From NCBI GenBank assembly GCA_016937035.1, contig JAFGWS010000048.1, positions 1 through 18,505 on the forward strand: a stretch of DNA of 18,505 nt, read 5' to 3'. The notes below the pieces were generated by a model. That model saw only the letters and a list, made by a program, of their open reading frames with translations, did no database searches and was not told the DNA's origin. This DNA comes from Pontiellaceae bacterium. GTDB taxonomy: Bacteria; Verrucomicrobiota; Kiritimatiellia; Kiritimatiellales; Pontiellaceae. The translations under genes were made by a program, and so were the position numbers. This document shows, in pieces, positions 1-6,759 of this stretch; positions within the stretch are counted from its first letter, which is position 1; each line of letters begins with the position of its first letter.

Positions 1-207
1 GGCATGGGCCACCATCAGGCCGTTCGCGCCCTCGCCTTTAAATGGATCCGCATCATATATCGATGCTGGAAAAAGCGGGTTCCCTACGATGAAATGCACT
101 ACTTGAGTGTTTTAAAAAAACGAGGTTCTTCCATTTGGAAAACCATCGCAGAACACCCTGATGCTGTGAGGTTAAACGGCCCTGTAGAAAGTCAGTTTTT
201 AGGTTGA
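1..207 (+). CDS. IS110-like transposase, C-terminal end (cut by window edge)
   Basis: The reading frame is open from the first base and stops at 205-207, so this is the last ~68 codons of a gene that begins outside the window. The residues read like the tail of IS110/IS116/IS902-type transposases: a helical stretch with ALAFKWIRIIYRCW, then a VPYDE motif and a basic YLSVLKKRGSS segment. In that family this part follows the C-terminal helix-hairpin-helix (Transposase_20) domain; the catalytic DEDD part would lie upstream. An IS element at the border fits the accessory nature of the next 4 kb. I see no terminal inverted repeat after the stop, which is normal for IS110 elements. Whether the full gene is intact cannot be judged. 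The family call rests on sequence feel only. Confidence 0.6.
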   Translation, partial: GMGHHQAVRALAFKWIRIIYRCWKKRVPYDEMHYLSVLKKRGSSIWKTIAEHPDAVRLNGPVESQFLG

Positions 208-238
208 CAGAGAACCTCAGATGGCTGGTTGGGTGCCA

Positions 239-451
239 TTAATCACTAGTATTTGTCTCAGAATCATAATCTCTATTTTGCTTCTGAATAGCCTCGATAA
301 TTTCCTGTTTTAACCCCTCTAAAAACACGAAGAATCCAATGCCTGATCCGATGAATCCTATCATAATTGGCCCTTCATCCGGGTCATGTCTCACTAAATA
401 AATCCACCCAGCCCCAAGGAAGAATAGTATTATACCTCTGATCTTTATCAT
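239..451 (-). CDS. Small two-helix membrane protein, unknown function
   Basis: A 70-residue protein with two likely membrane segments, around residues 4-20 (RGIILFFLGAGWIYLV) and 28-46 (PIMIGFIGSGIGFFVFLEGL), and a charged, soluble C-terminal tail of about 24 residues. The ATG at 449-451 is preferred over the GTG just upstream at 452-454, because AGAGG lies 5 bases before the ATG but only 2 before the GTG. I do not recognise a family. It is a lone gene on the minus strand, in line with the toxin-antitoxin, methyltransferase and metallopeptidase genes upstream. Small membrane proteins of this type are common in mobile and accessory DNA. The good ribosome site and hydrophobic pattern support a real gene. 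Confidence 0.55.
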   Translation of the reverse strand: MIKIRGIILFFLGAGWIYLVRHDPDEGPIMIGFIGSGIGFFVFLEGLKQEIIEAIQKQNRDYDSETNTSD

Positions 452-454
452 CAC

Positions 455-607
455 GACCTCTTATATTAACACCCAACATTTACTGTCCAACACCCAATCT
501 GGCGGGAATCGGATGCGGGGGCGGCGAAAACAACAGCCCGTTTGCGGATTTCCGCTGGATATGGCAACTCGTTTGCAGGATAGCATTCCTTGACAGGTCC
601 GGCATGT
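455..607. other. Intergenic stretch with small hairpin
   Basis: No gene is supported here. A short perfect hairpin, GCGGA-TT-TCCGC, lies near 555-566. Two GTTRRRY-type heptamers (GTTGGAC, GTTGGGT) are readable on the minus strand shortly before the small membrane protein gene; they are discussed as a weak cassette signal in the findings. Confidence 0.4.
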
Positions 608-803
608 TATCCGACAAACCATTAAAACAGATGCATATTATCCGCAATCGATGGAAAGAAAAAGGAGGAAGATTAGATTTTTAGGAGCGAGATTGCTTCA
701 GTCGGCACACTCACCGCGCCATCAGCGCGAACACACCCCAGCCCAAGTATTCACGCGTGCAAGAGGCGTAGCGTCCGGGTTCCGAGCTCAGTTGGACGCG
801 AGT
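608..803. repeat. Direct repeat copy A (~195 bp), partner at 1751-1945
   Basis: This stretch matches 1751-1945 in the same orientation. The match begins with CCGACAAACC, passes through the TGGAAAGAAAAAGG core, and ends inside coding sequence of the methyltransferase 3' end. The coding part is about 94% identical (5 differences in the last 87 bases); the non-coding part is more diverged, with small indels. The two copies enclose ~950 bp that holds the toxin-antitoxin operon and a pair of inverted hairpins. Confidence 0.8.
711..803 (-). pseudogene. Methyltransferase 3'-end fragment
   Basis: Read on the minus strand this encodes the last ~31 residues of a methyltransferase like the one at 1853-2599, ending SCTREYLGWGVFALMAR and a TGA stop. 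It has no start and its 5' side (beyond 803) runs into unrelated sequence. Compared with the intact gene it carries substitutions such as E to G and F to Y, plus silent changes, while the frame stays open. It therefore looks like the tail of a related allele rather than a fresh copy of the neighbour. Likely a by-product of recombination that placed the toxin-antitoxin genes here. Confidence 0.75.
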
Positions 804-893
804 CGGAGCACTCCATACAGACCTAAACCACGAAGGATCGAAGGGCACGACGATAATGCATTTTCCACCGCAAGGTCCATGGTGGTTCGATCC

Positions 894-1151
894 CTATCTG
901 TATACATCGCGCCTGTTGCCAACCTTGACGACCTGAACGACAAGCATATCGTCTTCAATCGAGTATAGGATGCGATAGTTCCCTTGGCGCAACCGGTATC
1001 TTTCTTGACCTGAAAGTTTTTTCGATTGCGGAGGACGTGGGTCTTGGGCTAGCGACTCGATTGCTTCAAGAATTCGCAGGACATCTTTTTTGGGGATCTT
1101 CTCGAGGTCCTTGGATACGGATTTCTTGATAACGATTCTATATGATTCCAT
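894..1151 (-). CDS. RelE/ParE-family type II toxin
   Basis: An 85-residue basic protein with the compact RelE/ParE layout: an N-terminal strand (SYRIVIKKSVSKDLEKIP), two helices with DVLRILEAIESLAQDPRP, then KKLSGQERYRLRQGNYRILYSIED and a final strand VVQVVKVGNRRDVYR. The L-x-G...RLRxGxYRILY core and the terminal VGxRRDVY are family hallmarks. RelE members cleave mRNA on the ribosome and ParE members poison gyrase; which applies cannot be decided from sequence, although the R-L-R-x-G-x-Y-R-I pattern and C-terminal R/Y fit a RelE-like RNase. It starts inside the end of the antitoxin gene (14-base overlap) without its own clear ribosome site, so translation is probably coupled. Length is normal and no damage is seen. 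Confidence 0.85.
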   Translation of the reverse strand: MESYRIVIKKSVSKDLEKIPKKDVLRILEAIESLAQDPRPPQSKKLSGQERYRLRQGNYRILYSIEDDMLVVQVVKVGNRRDVYR

Positions 1152-1371
1152 TGAGCTTTAATTCCTTTACAAAATCCTCGTAATCCAAGGCGGCCTCATT
1201 TTTTCGCTCAGCAAACGCCGAGAGATCATTCGCATCCTCCGCCAGTTCATCACGGATTGCATCGTTGATTAATTCCGATATTGAGCGGGATGTCTCGATC
1301 GATTGAAGTCGAAGGGCTTTGTGCAAAGATGGCTCAAGGTAGACGGTTGCCCGTTTGGTTAACATGCTCAT
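1138..1371 (-). CDS. Ribbon-helix-helix (CopG/RelB-like) antitoxin
   Basis: A 77-residue protein with an N-terminal ribbon-helix-helix DNA-binding motif (TKRATVYLEPSLHKALRLQS, then ETSRSISELINDAIRDEL) and an acidic C-terminal part (FAERKNEAALDYEDFVKELK) typical of the toxin-binding tail of antitoxins. AGGAGG lies 5 bases before the ATG, a near-perfect ribosome site that would give strong antitoxin translation. It is first in the operon, with the toxin overlapping by 14 bases, the usual order for this class. By family knowledge the complex would repress its own promoter, which should lie in 1372-1560; I could not pick out a clear operator there. Confidence 0.85.
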   Translation of the reverse strand: MSMLTKRATVYLEPSLHKALRLQSIETSRSISELINDAIRDELAEDANDLSAFAERKNEAALDYEDFVKELKLNGII

Positions 1372-1750
1372 TTTTTCCTCCTATTGTTCCAGCACAATGA
1401 CGCAACAACGTTATGGAGTCAACTCAGGTTTCACCTCCAGCGGTAAGGTGCCCAAGGATATGGGCATAACCTGATGGCACCGGGATGAGCGGACCGGAAA
1501 GGTCGAGATCTCCGTCCATCCCGGCGACCAAGGAATCATTAAAATGCTCGGCGACGGTGGGTTTAGAAGCCCAGAACCGTAGACGAAGCATCCCTGCTTC
1601 GTTGTCTTCGCCCCGAAGGCAGACTCAGCATGCATAACGAAGCAGGGATGCTTCGTCTATGTTAAACGGCGTACCCTCGGAGTTTTCGCGGGTAGCTCTG
1701 TCGCCGGAGCCTATCCATCCATTGAACCAATAGAGACAGTGCGGCCAGAT
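1372..1750. other. Intergenic region upstream of the toxin-antitoxin operon
   Basis: About 380 bases without a supported gene. It must hold the toxin-antitoxin promoter on the minus strand. The plus strand has two short open stretches (around 1411-1460 and 1463-1579) that read protein-like but have no start signal or ribosome site and are broken by stops, so they may be remnants of a lost gene. The large inverted hairpin pair at 1580-1659 sits in the middle. Confidence 0.4.
1580..1659. repeat. Perfect 24-bp inverted repeat made of two hairpin elements
   Basis: Bases 1580-1603 and 1636-1659 are exact reverse complements, separated by 32 bases. Each 24-base arm is itself a hairpin: ACGAAGCA, a 4-base loop, then TGCTTCGT. 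The unit can thus fold as two small hairpins or as one long cruciform. A third, diverged unit lies at 10991-11014. The perfect identity suggests recent origin or active maintenance. Confidence 0.85.
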
Positions 1751-1945
1751 CATCCGACAAACCCATTTAACCAAGAACATGATATTCTCAATCGGTGGAA
1801 AGAAAAAGGGCGAAGGTGGTTTTTTTAGGGAAGATTGCTTCAGTCGGCACACTCACCGCGCCATCAGCGCGAACACGCCCCAGCCCAAGTATTCACGCGT
1901 GCAAGAGGCGAAGCGTTCGGGTTCCGAGGTCAGTTGGGCGCGAAC
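1751..1945. repeat. Direct repeat copy B, overlapping the methyltransferase 3' end
   Basis: Partner of 608-803, same orientation. It starts at CATCCGACAAACCC, includes the CAATCGGTGGAAAG core and covers the last ~30 codons of the intact methyltransferase gene. See copy A for identity and the enclosed segment. Confidence 0.8.
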
Positions 1946-2599
1946 CTCCGTGGCCATCTCGTCGCCGGGATTGGCCTCCAGCCATCGACGCATGGTGAGC
2001 CATTTGGCCGCCTCGTATCTGTCCCAGCCGTCTTGGTCGGCCAGAACCATCTCCACGACGTCGTAGTCAAGGCGGCCAAACGACGCGAGAAGTTCCGGAA
2101 GCGTGAGAAAGTCGGAGATTGAACCGCCCTCACACCCCCTGGCAACATCTTCCGTCGGCGGTATCTGACGCCAGAAGGGCTCGCCGATGAGGATGATTCC
2201 TCCGGTGTCGAGGCTCTGCGCCAGGAGTTCGATGGTGCCGGTGACTCCCCCGCCGATCCATGTGGCGCCGAGACAGGCGGCCACTCCGACCTTTTCGGCG
2301 GTAACGTAGCCGGCAGCGTCACCGTGGATAAACTCGATCTGGCCGGCAACACCGAGTTCTTCAGCGCGGCGCTTTGCTTGATCGGTGAACAATGGGCTCA
2401 AGTCGATGCCCGTGCCGGTAATTCCGTAATCGCGTGCCCAGGTGCACAGCATCTCGCCCGAACCGCTGCCGAGATCGAGGACACGAGTGCCCGGTTCCAG
2501 ACGCAATGCCTCGCCGAGAGCAGCGAGTTTTTCAGTGGTGAACGGGTTGTGAATGCGATGAGCACTCTCGGTAATACTGAAGATCCGTGGAATGTCCAT
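1853..2599 (-). CDS. Class I SAM-dependent methyltransferase
   Basis: A 248-residue cytosolic protein. Motif I, VLDLGSGSGEM (residues 40-50), is the SAM-binding glycine loop; the acidic residue of motif II is D66 in GTGIDLSPL; motif III is HGDA (92-95). The remainder is a standard Rossmann-type methyltransferase core with an extra alpha-helical C-terminal part containing WDRYEAAKW and SCTREYLGWGVFAL. It resembles conserved but functionally unassigned small-molecule methyltransferases; the substrate is unknown. The start is placed at 2597-2599 because AAGGAG lies 10 bases upstream. A longer form starting at 2647 has no ribosome site. Its 3' end is part of a direct repeat whose other copy lies beyond the toxin-antitoxin genes. 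A GTTAGGC heptamer sits just upstream (2630-2636, minus strand). Confidence 0.85.
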   Translation of the reverse strand: MDIPRIFSITESAHRIHNPFTTEKLAALGEALRLEPGTRVLDLGSGSGEMLCTWARDYGITGTGIDLSPLFTDQAKRRAEELGVAGQIEFIHGDAAGYVTAEKVGVAACLGATWIGGGVTGTIELLAQSLDTGGIILIGEPFWRQIPPTEDVARGCEGGSISDFLTLPELLASFGRLDYDVVEMVLADQDGWDRYEAAKWLTMRRWLEANPGDEMATEVRAQLTSEPERFASCTREYLGWGVFALMAR

Positions 2600-2697
2600 A
2601 GTGAAGTATCTCCTTGCGGTTGCTTTATTGCCTAACGAAAAAATCACTCAAAACGCAGCGAATTAAAAATCACGTGCGGTGAATTGCTGTCCCAGTT

Positions 2698-3513
2698 TTA
2701 TATTGACGCTTTGAAATCTTGGATGAATTTACCAAACTCAATGCCGTACAACTTCTCAAAAACGCTGTCATGATTGCTGTTGATTGTTAATTCCTTGATA
2801 TATAACAGATATTTTTCTTTTCCATACTTCTCTATAAGGTAATCAACGATGCATGCAAATTCGGAATACATGAAGGGGATTCTGTATTCCACATCAAGGT
2901 CGATCTTGCCTTCCTTCTTGGTCTTAAAATATTCAGGAGGCATAAAACTGCCTTCTCGAATATACTGATGGGTATCCTGTTTTGAAGGATACCATGATGT
3001 TCCCATTTGGTTTGCACTATAAACAGCAGTGCCTTCAAGCAGCCATTCCGGGAAACGGAACGCTCGAAAAATACTTGAGTGCTGATAAAGCAAACAATGG
3101 GACAATTCATGTGTAAGATAAATCTCCAGAGAGATTTCTCCATTTTCAGCTTCCTTTAATGCCCACGGAGAAATGATTAAATCGCCATTATAAAAAGCAC
3201 AGAATCGGGCCTTCGATATCGAGCGCTGATCATAGGCGGCTTTATCTTTAAAAATGAATATTCTCGGCTTTTTCAAAAAAGTCCATTTATGAAAATTTTC
3301 AACATAAGGAATTAAAGAATCGATTTTATTGAGATAAGGGCATTGGGCACCTTTTTGAATATATACAACGGTATTTGTTAATTCATTTTTTGAAAATCCA
3401 ATGATAATCGGGGAATAGGGGAATAGTTTTCCAAATAAAAAGCTGAAAACAATGGTGCCCAAGATCAAGAAGAAACCGATTAGTGCTGAGTTTTTCAGTA
3501 GTTTTTTTCTCAT
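2698..3513 (-). CDS. Membrane-anchored HExxH metallopeptidase-like protein
   Basis: A 271-residue protein with one N-terminal membrane helix (about residues 10-33, NSALIGFFLILGTIVFSFLFG), so probably a signal anchor with the rest outside the cytoplasm. The core contains HELSH (two zinc-binding His and the catalytic Glu) followed ~20 residues later by PEWLLEGTAVY, which supplies the third zinc ligand (Glu) as in gluzincin-type, peptidase_MA-like enzymes. Substrate unknown. No clear ribosome site precedes the ATG. Base composition is visibly AT-richer than the methyltransferase and the leu genes, with many A/T-ending codons, which suggests acquisition from another source. A GTTAAAC heptamer lies at 3533-3539 on the minus strand, 19 bases before the start. 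Family call good; function inferred. Confidence 0.75.
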   Translation of the reverse strand: MRKKLLKNSALIGFFLILGTIVFSFLFGKLFPYSPIIIGFSKNELTNTVVYIQKGAQCPYLNKIDSLIPYVENFHKWTFLKKPRIFIFKDKAAYDQRSISKARFCAFYNGDLIISPWALKEAENGEISLEIYLTHELSHCLLYQHSSIFRAFRFPEWLLEGTAVYSANQMGTSWYPSKQDTHQYIREGSFMPPEYFKTKKEGKIDLDVEYRIPFMYSEFACIVDYLIEKYGKEKYLLYIKELTINSNHDSVFEKLYGIEFGKFIQDFKASI

Positions 3514-3604
3514 TTAAATGGCCGATTTGTAGGTTTAACGCCAAGCTCAGTAGGAGCGCAGCGATCGATTGAAGGGACTATGTTCCCCTCCAATTTGGCG
3601 GAAG

Positions 3605-3690
3605 ACCCATTCTTTATACCTGAAAAGACAAATGCATGCTATCTGCAACCGATGGAAAGAGGAAGGGAGAACGGCGGGTTTTTGAGGGAC
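3605..3690. repeat. Dispersed intergenic repeat copy C
   Basis: Shares the layout of copies A and B without the methyltransferase tail: GCATGCTATCTGCAACCGATGG, then AAAGAGGAAGGG and GGCGGGTTTTTGAGGG. It lies between the metallopeptidase and the 3793 gene. It can be read as an open frame on the minus strand (3547-3804), but that is explained by the repeat. Confidence 0.55.
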
Positions 3691-3776
3691 AGCGTCGCTT
3701 TTCGGATGCCCCGAGAACGGCACCACCCGCTCTCCGGTCGTTTGGACTAACACAATTCCGGAAAACTTCTTTGTAG

Positions 3777-3783
3777 AAAGGAG
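3777..3783 (+). promoter_or_regulatory. Ribosome binding site
   Basis: AAAGGAG, 9 bases before the ATG at 3793; it fixes the start of the small membrane protein gene. Confidence 0.7.
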
Positions 3784-3792
3784 TTCGACGAA

Positions 3793-4101
3793 ATGATAGA
3801 GCATACCGGAAAGCTCAAGCTTCCTCCCTTCCGGGAACCCACCGATACGGAACTGGACCAGCTCTGGAAGAGGCCCTACAGCCGATTCGCCGGTCGCGCA
3901 GGAGTCTTCATGGCGATCGGCGGCTACACCCTGTTGATGGGCTATGGAGTGTATACCGTCCTGCTGGATGACGAGAACGCGCCTATTCCCAAAATAGCCG
4001 TTGCCGCCATGGCGATTGGATTCCTGACAGCGTTGGCGACGGTTGTTTTCAACAGGGTTCGAAGCTACAAAAACGACAAGTACAGGGGGATTGAAAGATG
4101 A
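3793..4101 (+). CDS. Small two-helix membrane protein, unknown function
   Basis: A 102-residue protein: a soluble, proline-rich N-terminus (KLPPFREPTDTELDQLW), two likely membrane helices (about residues 36-59, AGVFMAIGGYTLLMGYGVYT; and 68-88, IAVAAMAIGFLTALATVVFN), and a basic tail (RVRSYKNDKYRGIER). I do not recognise a named family. Its stop overlaps the start of the following gene as ATGA (4098-4101), so the two were built as a translationally coupled pair. The second gene looks like a YbjQ-type protein and is now broken, which may leave this one as the survivor of a two-gene unit. Confidence 0.75.
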   Translation: MIEHTGKLKLPPFREPTDTELDQLWKRPYSRFAGRAGVFMAIGGYTLLMGYGVYTVLLDDENAPIPKIAVAAMAIGFLTALATVVFNRVRSYKNDKYRGIER

Positions 4102-4226
4102 TCATAACCACAAGTGAATATATCGGCGGAAAACGGGTCAAGGAAACTATTGGTCTACGGCACCGCGGTCGTGGTGGAAGACGATCCCTCCGCCGCGCAA
4201 GACAGACCTTGATCAACGAGCGGTAA
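4098..4226 (+). pseudogene. YbjQ-family remnant, frameshifted and truncated
   Basis: From the ATG at 4098 the frame reads MIITTSEYIGGKRVKETIGL, a good match in feel to the N-terminus of YbjQ-type (heavy-metal-binding domain) proteins, which are normally ~100 residues. After residue 20 the frame turns into arginine-rich nonsense and stops at 4224-4226. In the neighbouring frame the sequence continues sensibly as YGTAVVVEDD-like residues and then also stops early. A single-base change near 4155-4160 plus loss of the C-terminal two thirds explains this. It is coupled to the preceding gene by an ATGA overlap. Confidence 0.55.
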
Positions 4227-4629
4227 GAGTCCGCATGTAGCACGGCTGGATATTGCACCATCGGAAAAAGTGATAACCCTTTTTTGTGGGCGATCCCACG
4301 GTATGCGATTGGCAGCACGAAAGTGCCCGGTATATTAAATGCGGAGAATCGAATGAATCTGGGGATTTTTATGAAAATGATCGTAGGGATTGACGCTGCT
4401 TTGGGAGCCTGTTATACGTGTCTAGGTAGAGATGTAAGAATTAAACAAAACCGGGGTGCATGGGATCATTGGGAATTCAGCAGGGGGGCTGATTGCTGAT
4501 TGATATCCATCGAACAGCAAAAACCCGCACCAGACCACCAACGGTGTTTAATTTTTTACATGTAAAAGGCTGCCGCAGAAACAGTTGTTCGGGCAGATAA
4601 AAAACCGAAAAACAACATAGAGATTAACC
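4227..4629. other. Intergenic region before the GH43 gene
   Basis: About 400 bases with no gene I can support. It contains a small GCAC-GAAA-GTGC hairpin (4314-4325) and the operator-like palindrome at 4554-4567. A 71-codon open frame at 4284-4499 has no ribosome site at its start and no recognisable content. Confidence 0.45.
4554..4567. promoter_or_regulatory. Operator-like palindrome upstream of GH43
   Basis: TTTTACATGTAAAA is a perfect 14-bp palindrome 62 bases before the GH43 start. Its symmetry and TGTAAA half-sites resemble sites of LacI- or GntR-type sugar regulators. No regulator gene is in the window, so the role is inferred. Confidence 0.45.
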
Positions 4630-6678
4630 ATGAAAAGTATCTTGTTTTCCTCAGGGAAATATCACGCAGCGGCATTCACTGCATCGCTGCTGCTGGCTTG
4701 CAGTTGCTCGTCAACAACGGCCGAAAACCAGACTGGGAATGCTGCAATCAGCGCTCTGTATGGACAGGGAAATCCATACCTTCCGTTATGGGAACATCTG
4801 CCGGATGGGGAGCCCCGCGTCTTTGAAGATCCCGATAATCCGGGGAAATACCGTGCGTACATCATCGGATCGCACGATGTGACCTTCCGTGCGTATTGTG
4901 GACCGGATATCCGGGCTTGGTCGGCTCCGGTTGAAGATTTGACCGCCTGGCGCGATGAAGGCCCGATTTTCACCTATGAAATAGGCGGACAGTGGGACAC
5001 GATGTATGCTCCTGACTTGGTTGAAGTGAATAAAAAAGACGGCACCAGAGAATATTATCTCTATCCGCACAGCCGCGGTCCAGGCAGAGAAGCGATGGTC
5101 GCTAAGGGCACGCGTCCGGACGGCCCCTTCATCCCGGTCAACCTGACCGAAGATGGCAGAGGAACCCTGCGTGGCAGCACCATGGGATTCGACCCCGGCG
5201 TTCTGATTGATTACGTCACTGACCCGAACGACCCCGATTTTGATATCGGCTACAGAGTTTTCGGATACTGGGGATTCCAGACCTCGTCCGCCGGCGAACT
5301 GGATCAGAAGACCATGTATTCGCTTAAACCCGGAACGCAGGCGATCAATCGCTTCCAGACCAACTTTTTCCCGGGCGAAAGTGCTGACGCATTTGCCTTC
5401 TTTGAAGCGGCGTCTATACGAAAAATCGGCAACAAATATATTTGGGTTTACAGCGGATACTCCGGCCCTGATTACGGCATTGGTCGCTCCAACTCGACCC
5501 TGCGCTATGCCTACGGCGATTCTCCGCTCGGTCCGTGGAAAAGCGGCGGCGTTCTCGTTGATTCCCGTGGAGTGGTACCCAACCGCGATGGAACTCGGCT
5601 GGAGGGCCGCAATTCCGGACATAACACGCACGGCAGCATCCAGGAGATCAACGGCCAGTATTATGTCTTCTACCACAGACCGCCCAGAGGCTTCGGATAC
5701 GCACGCCAGCCGATGGTGGCTCCCGTTAAAGTTGAATGGGATGAGAAGTCAGTTGCCGACGGCGGCAAAGTAGTCATCAAAGCATACGACCCCTACTCGG
5801 AAGATAATACCTGGACCGCAAAAGCGTCCGACGGACACGAATATACCGGCGCCGAAGTCACCTCAGAAGGGTTCCACATTTTCGGACTCGACCCCTACAA
5901 ATATTATTCCGCCGGATACGCCTGTTATCTTTCCGATCCAGGCATTATGCAGGATTCGTGGGACATCTGGGATAACAGCATGCTCCTTACCAACGTAAAG
6001 AATGATAATATCGTGGGCTTCAAATATTTCGGCTTTGGTGGACTGGATAAGGCCCAGAAAGGCCTCAAGCCCTTTGACGGAACTAAGCCCGGCAACAACA
6101 CCGCGTTTAACCTGTTCCTTACTCCGAAAACGGCGGAAGCATTCAAAATTAACGTCTGGATGGATGGACCTTGGGATAACGACACCTGGAACGGCACGAA
6201 GATCGGTGAAATCAATATTCCGGCCAACTCCGCTCAGGAAATTACTAAGTTCACCCTCGATGTCGCCTCCATGGTTGACAAGCTCGACGGCAAACACGCC
6301 ATCTATCTGGTCGCCGAAGGCCCTCAATCTGCGGGTCTCTGCGACTTCGTTGGTCTGGGCTTCAGCTCCAAGAAGAAGGAGCTCGTTCGTCCGGTTCCGC
6401 CGACAGTTACCATTGCTGTGGACGGAACATCTATTGAACTGCCTGAAATACCGGTACGGTTCACCAGTGCCAACGGCATTGCCGATTATACGCTTTACGA
6501 AGCCAAGTACCCCGTTCCTTCCGGCACATCGGGTATTCCGCAGGTTACGGCATCGTCGGATAACAGCAGCGTAAAGGTCGAGATCACGCAGGCCGATTCC
6601 AAAACCGGAACAGCGCTCGTTAATTTTGACTACCTGGGCGTAGTTAAAACCTATCGCGTTGTGTTCTCTGCGAACTAA
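4630..6678 (+). CDS. Secreted GH43-type glycoside hydrolase lipoprotein
   Basis: A 682-residue exported protein. The signal peptide ends in a lipobox, LLAC with C24 as lipidation site, so it is likely membrane-anchored on the outside. Residues ~45-400 form a five-bladed propeller of the GH43 type: candidate catalytic base D67 (FEDP), D129 in MYAPDL as the pKa-modulating Asp, and E259 in FFEAASIRKIGNKY as general acid, followed by SGHNTHGSIQEINGQYYVFYHR, a standard late GH43 blade. Residues ~415-580 look like a CBM6-like sugar-binding domain, and ~600-682 an Ig-like tail. GH43 enzymes cleave arabinose- or xylose-containing (sometimes galactose) polysaccharides; the precise substrate is open. 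It is a single gene with its own terminator. The ribosome site is weak (AGAG ~10 bases upstream). Confidence 0.85.
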   Translation: MKSILFSSGKYHAAAFTASLLLACSCSSTTAENQTGNAAISALYGQGNPYLPLWEHLPDGEPRVFEDPDNPGKYRAYIIGSHDVTFRAYCGPDIRAWSAPVEDLTAWRDEGPIFTYEIGGQWDTMYAPDLVEVNKKDGTREYYLYPHSRGPGREAMVAKGTRPDGPFIPVNLTEDGRGTLRGSTMGFDPGVLIDYVTDPNDPDFDIGYRVFGYWGFQTSSAGELDQKTMYSLKPGTQAINRFQTNFFPGESADAFAFFEAASIRKIGNKYIWVYSGYSGPDYGIGRSNSTLRYAYGDSPLGPWKSGGVLVDSRGVVPNRDGTRLEGRNSGHNTHGSIQEINGQYYVFYHRPPRGFGYARQPMVAPVKVEWDEKSVADGGKVVIKAYDPYSEDNTWTAKASDGHEYTGAEVTSEGFHIFGLDPYKYYSAGYACYLSDPGIMQDSWDIWDNSMLLTNVKNDNIVGFKYFGFGGLDKAQKGLKPFDGTKPGNNTAFNLFLTPKTAEAFKINVWMDGPWDNDTWNGTKIGEINIPANSAQEITKFTLDVASMVDKLDGKHAIYLVAEGPQSAGLCDFVGLGFSSKKKELVRPVPPTVTIAVDGTSIELPEIPVRFTSANGIADYTLYEAKYPVPSGTSGIPQVTASSDNSSVKVEITQADSKTGTALVNFDYLGVVKTYRVVFSAN

Positions 6679-6723
6679 CAGCGACGATCGTTTCGTACTG
6701 TCGACTCAGTCGAAACCATTGAT

Positions 6724-6759
6724 AAAGGGATTGCAGACGCTGGTCTGTAATCCCTTTTT
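6724..6759 (+). terminator. Rho-independent terminator of the GH43 gene
   Basis: A 15-bp stem (6724-6738 with 6743-6757, one G-U pair), a GCTG loop and a T run at 6755-6759, 46 bases after the GH43 stop. Confidence 0.9.

Noticed and set aside
651..968. 105-codon open frame on the plus strand
   Set aside because: It is the antisense of the methyltransferase tail repeat and of the toxin gene; no family content.
1580..1659. CRISPR-like or attC site
   Set aside because: Only two inverted units; no array of direct repeats and spacers, and the arms lack paired RYYYAAC/GTTRRRY ends.
1625..1852. 75-codon minus-strand frame ending in DEASLLRYAC
   Set aside because: Composed of direct repeat B and the hairpin element, whose reading frame always yields this peptide; no ribosome site.
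3547..3804. 85-codon minus-strand frame
   Set aside because: Spans dispersed repeat copy C and overlaps the start of the plus-strand gene; no ribosome site.
4284..4499. 71-codon plus-strand frame before the GH43 gene
   Set aside because: No ribosome site, no recognisable motif or membrane pattern; not enough to call a gene.
4786..5676. 296-codon minus-strand frame inside the GH43 gene
   Set aside because: Antisense shadow of a clear GH43 coding region; its text has no domain pattern.
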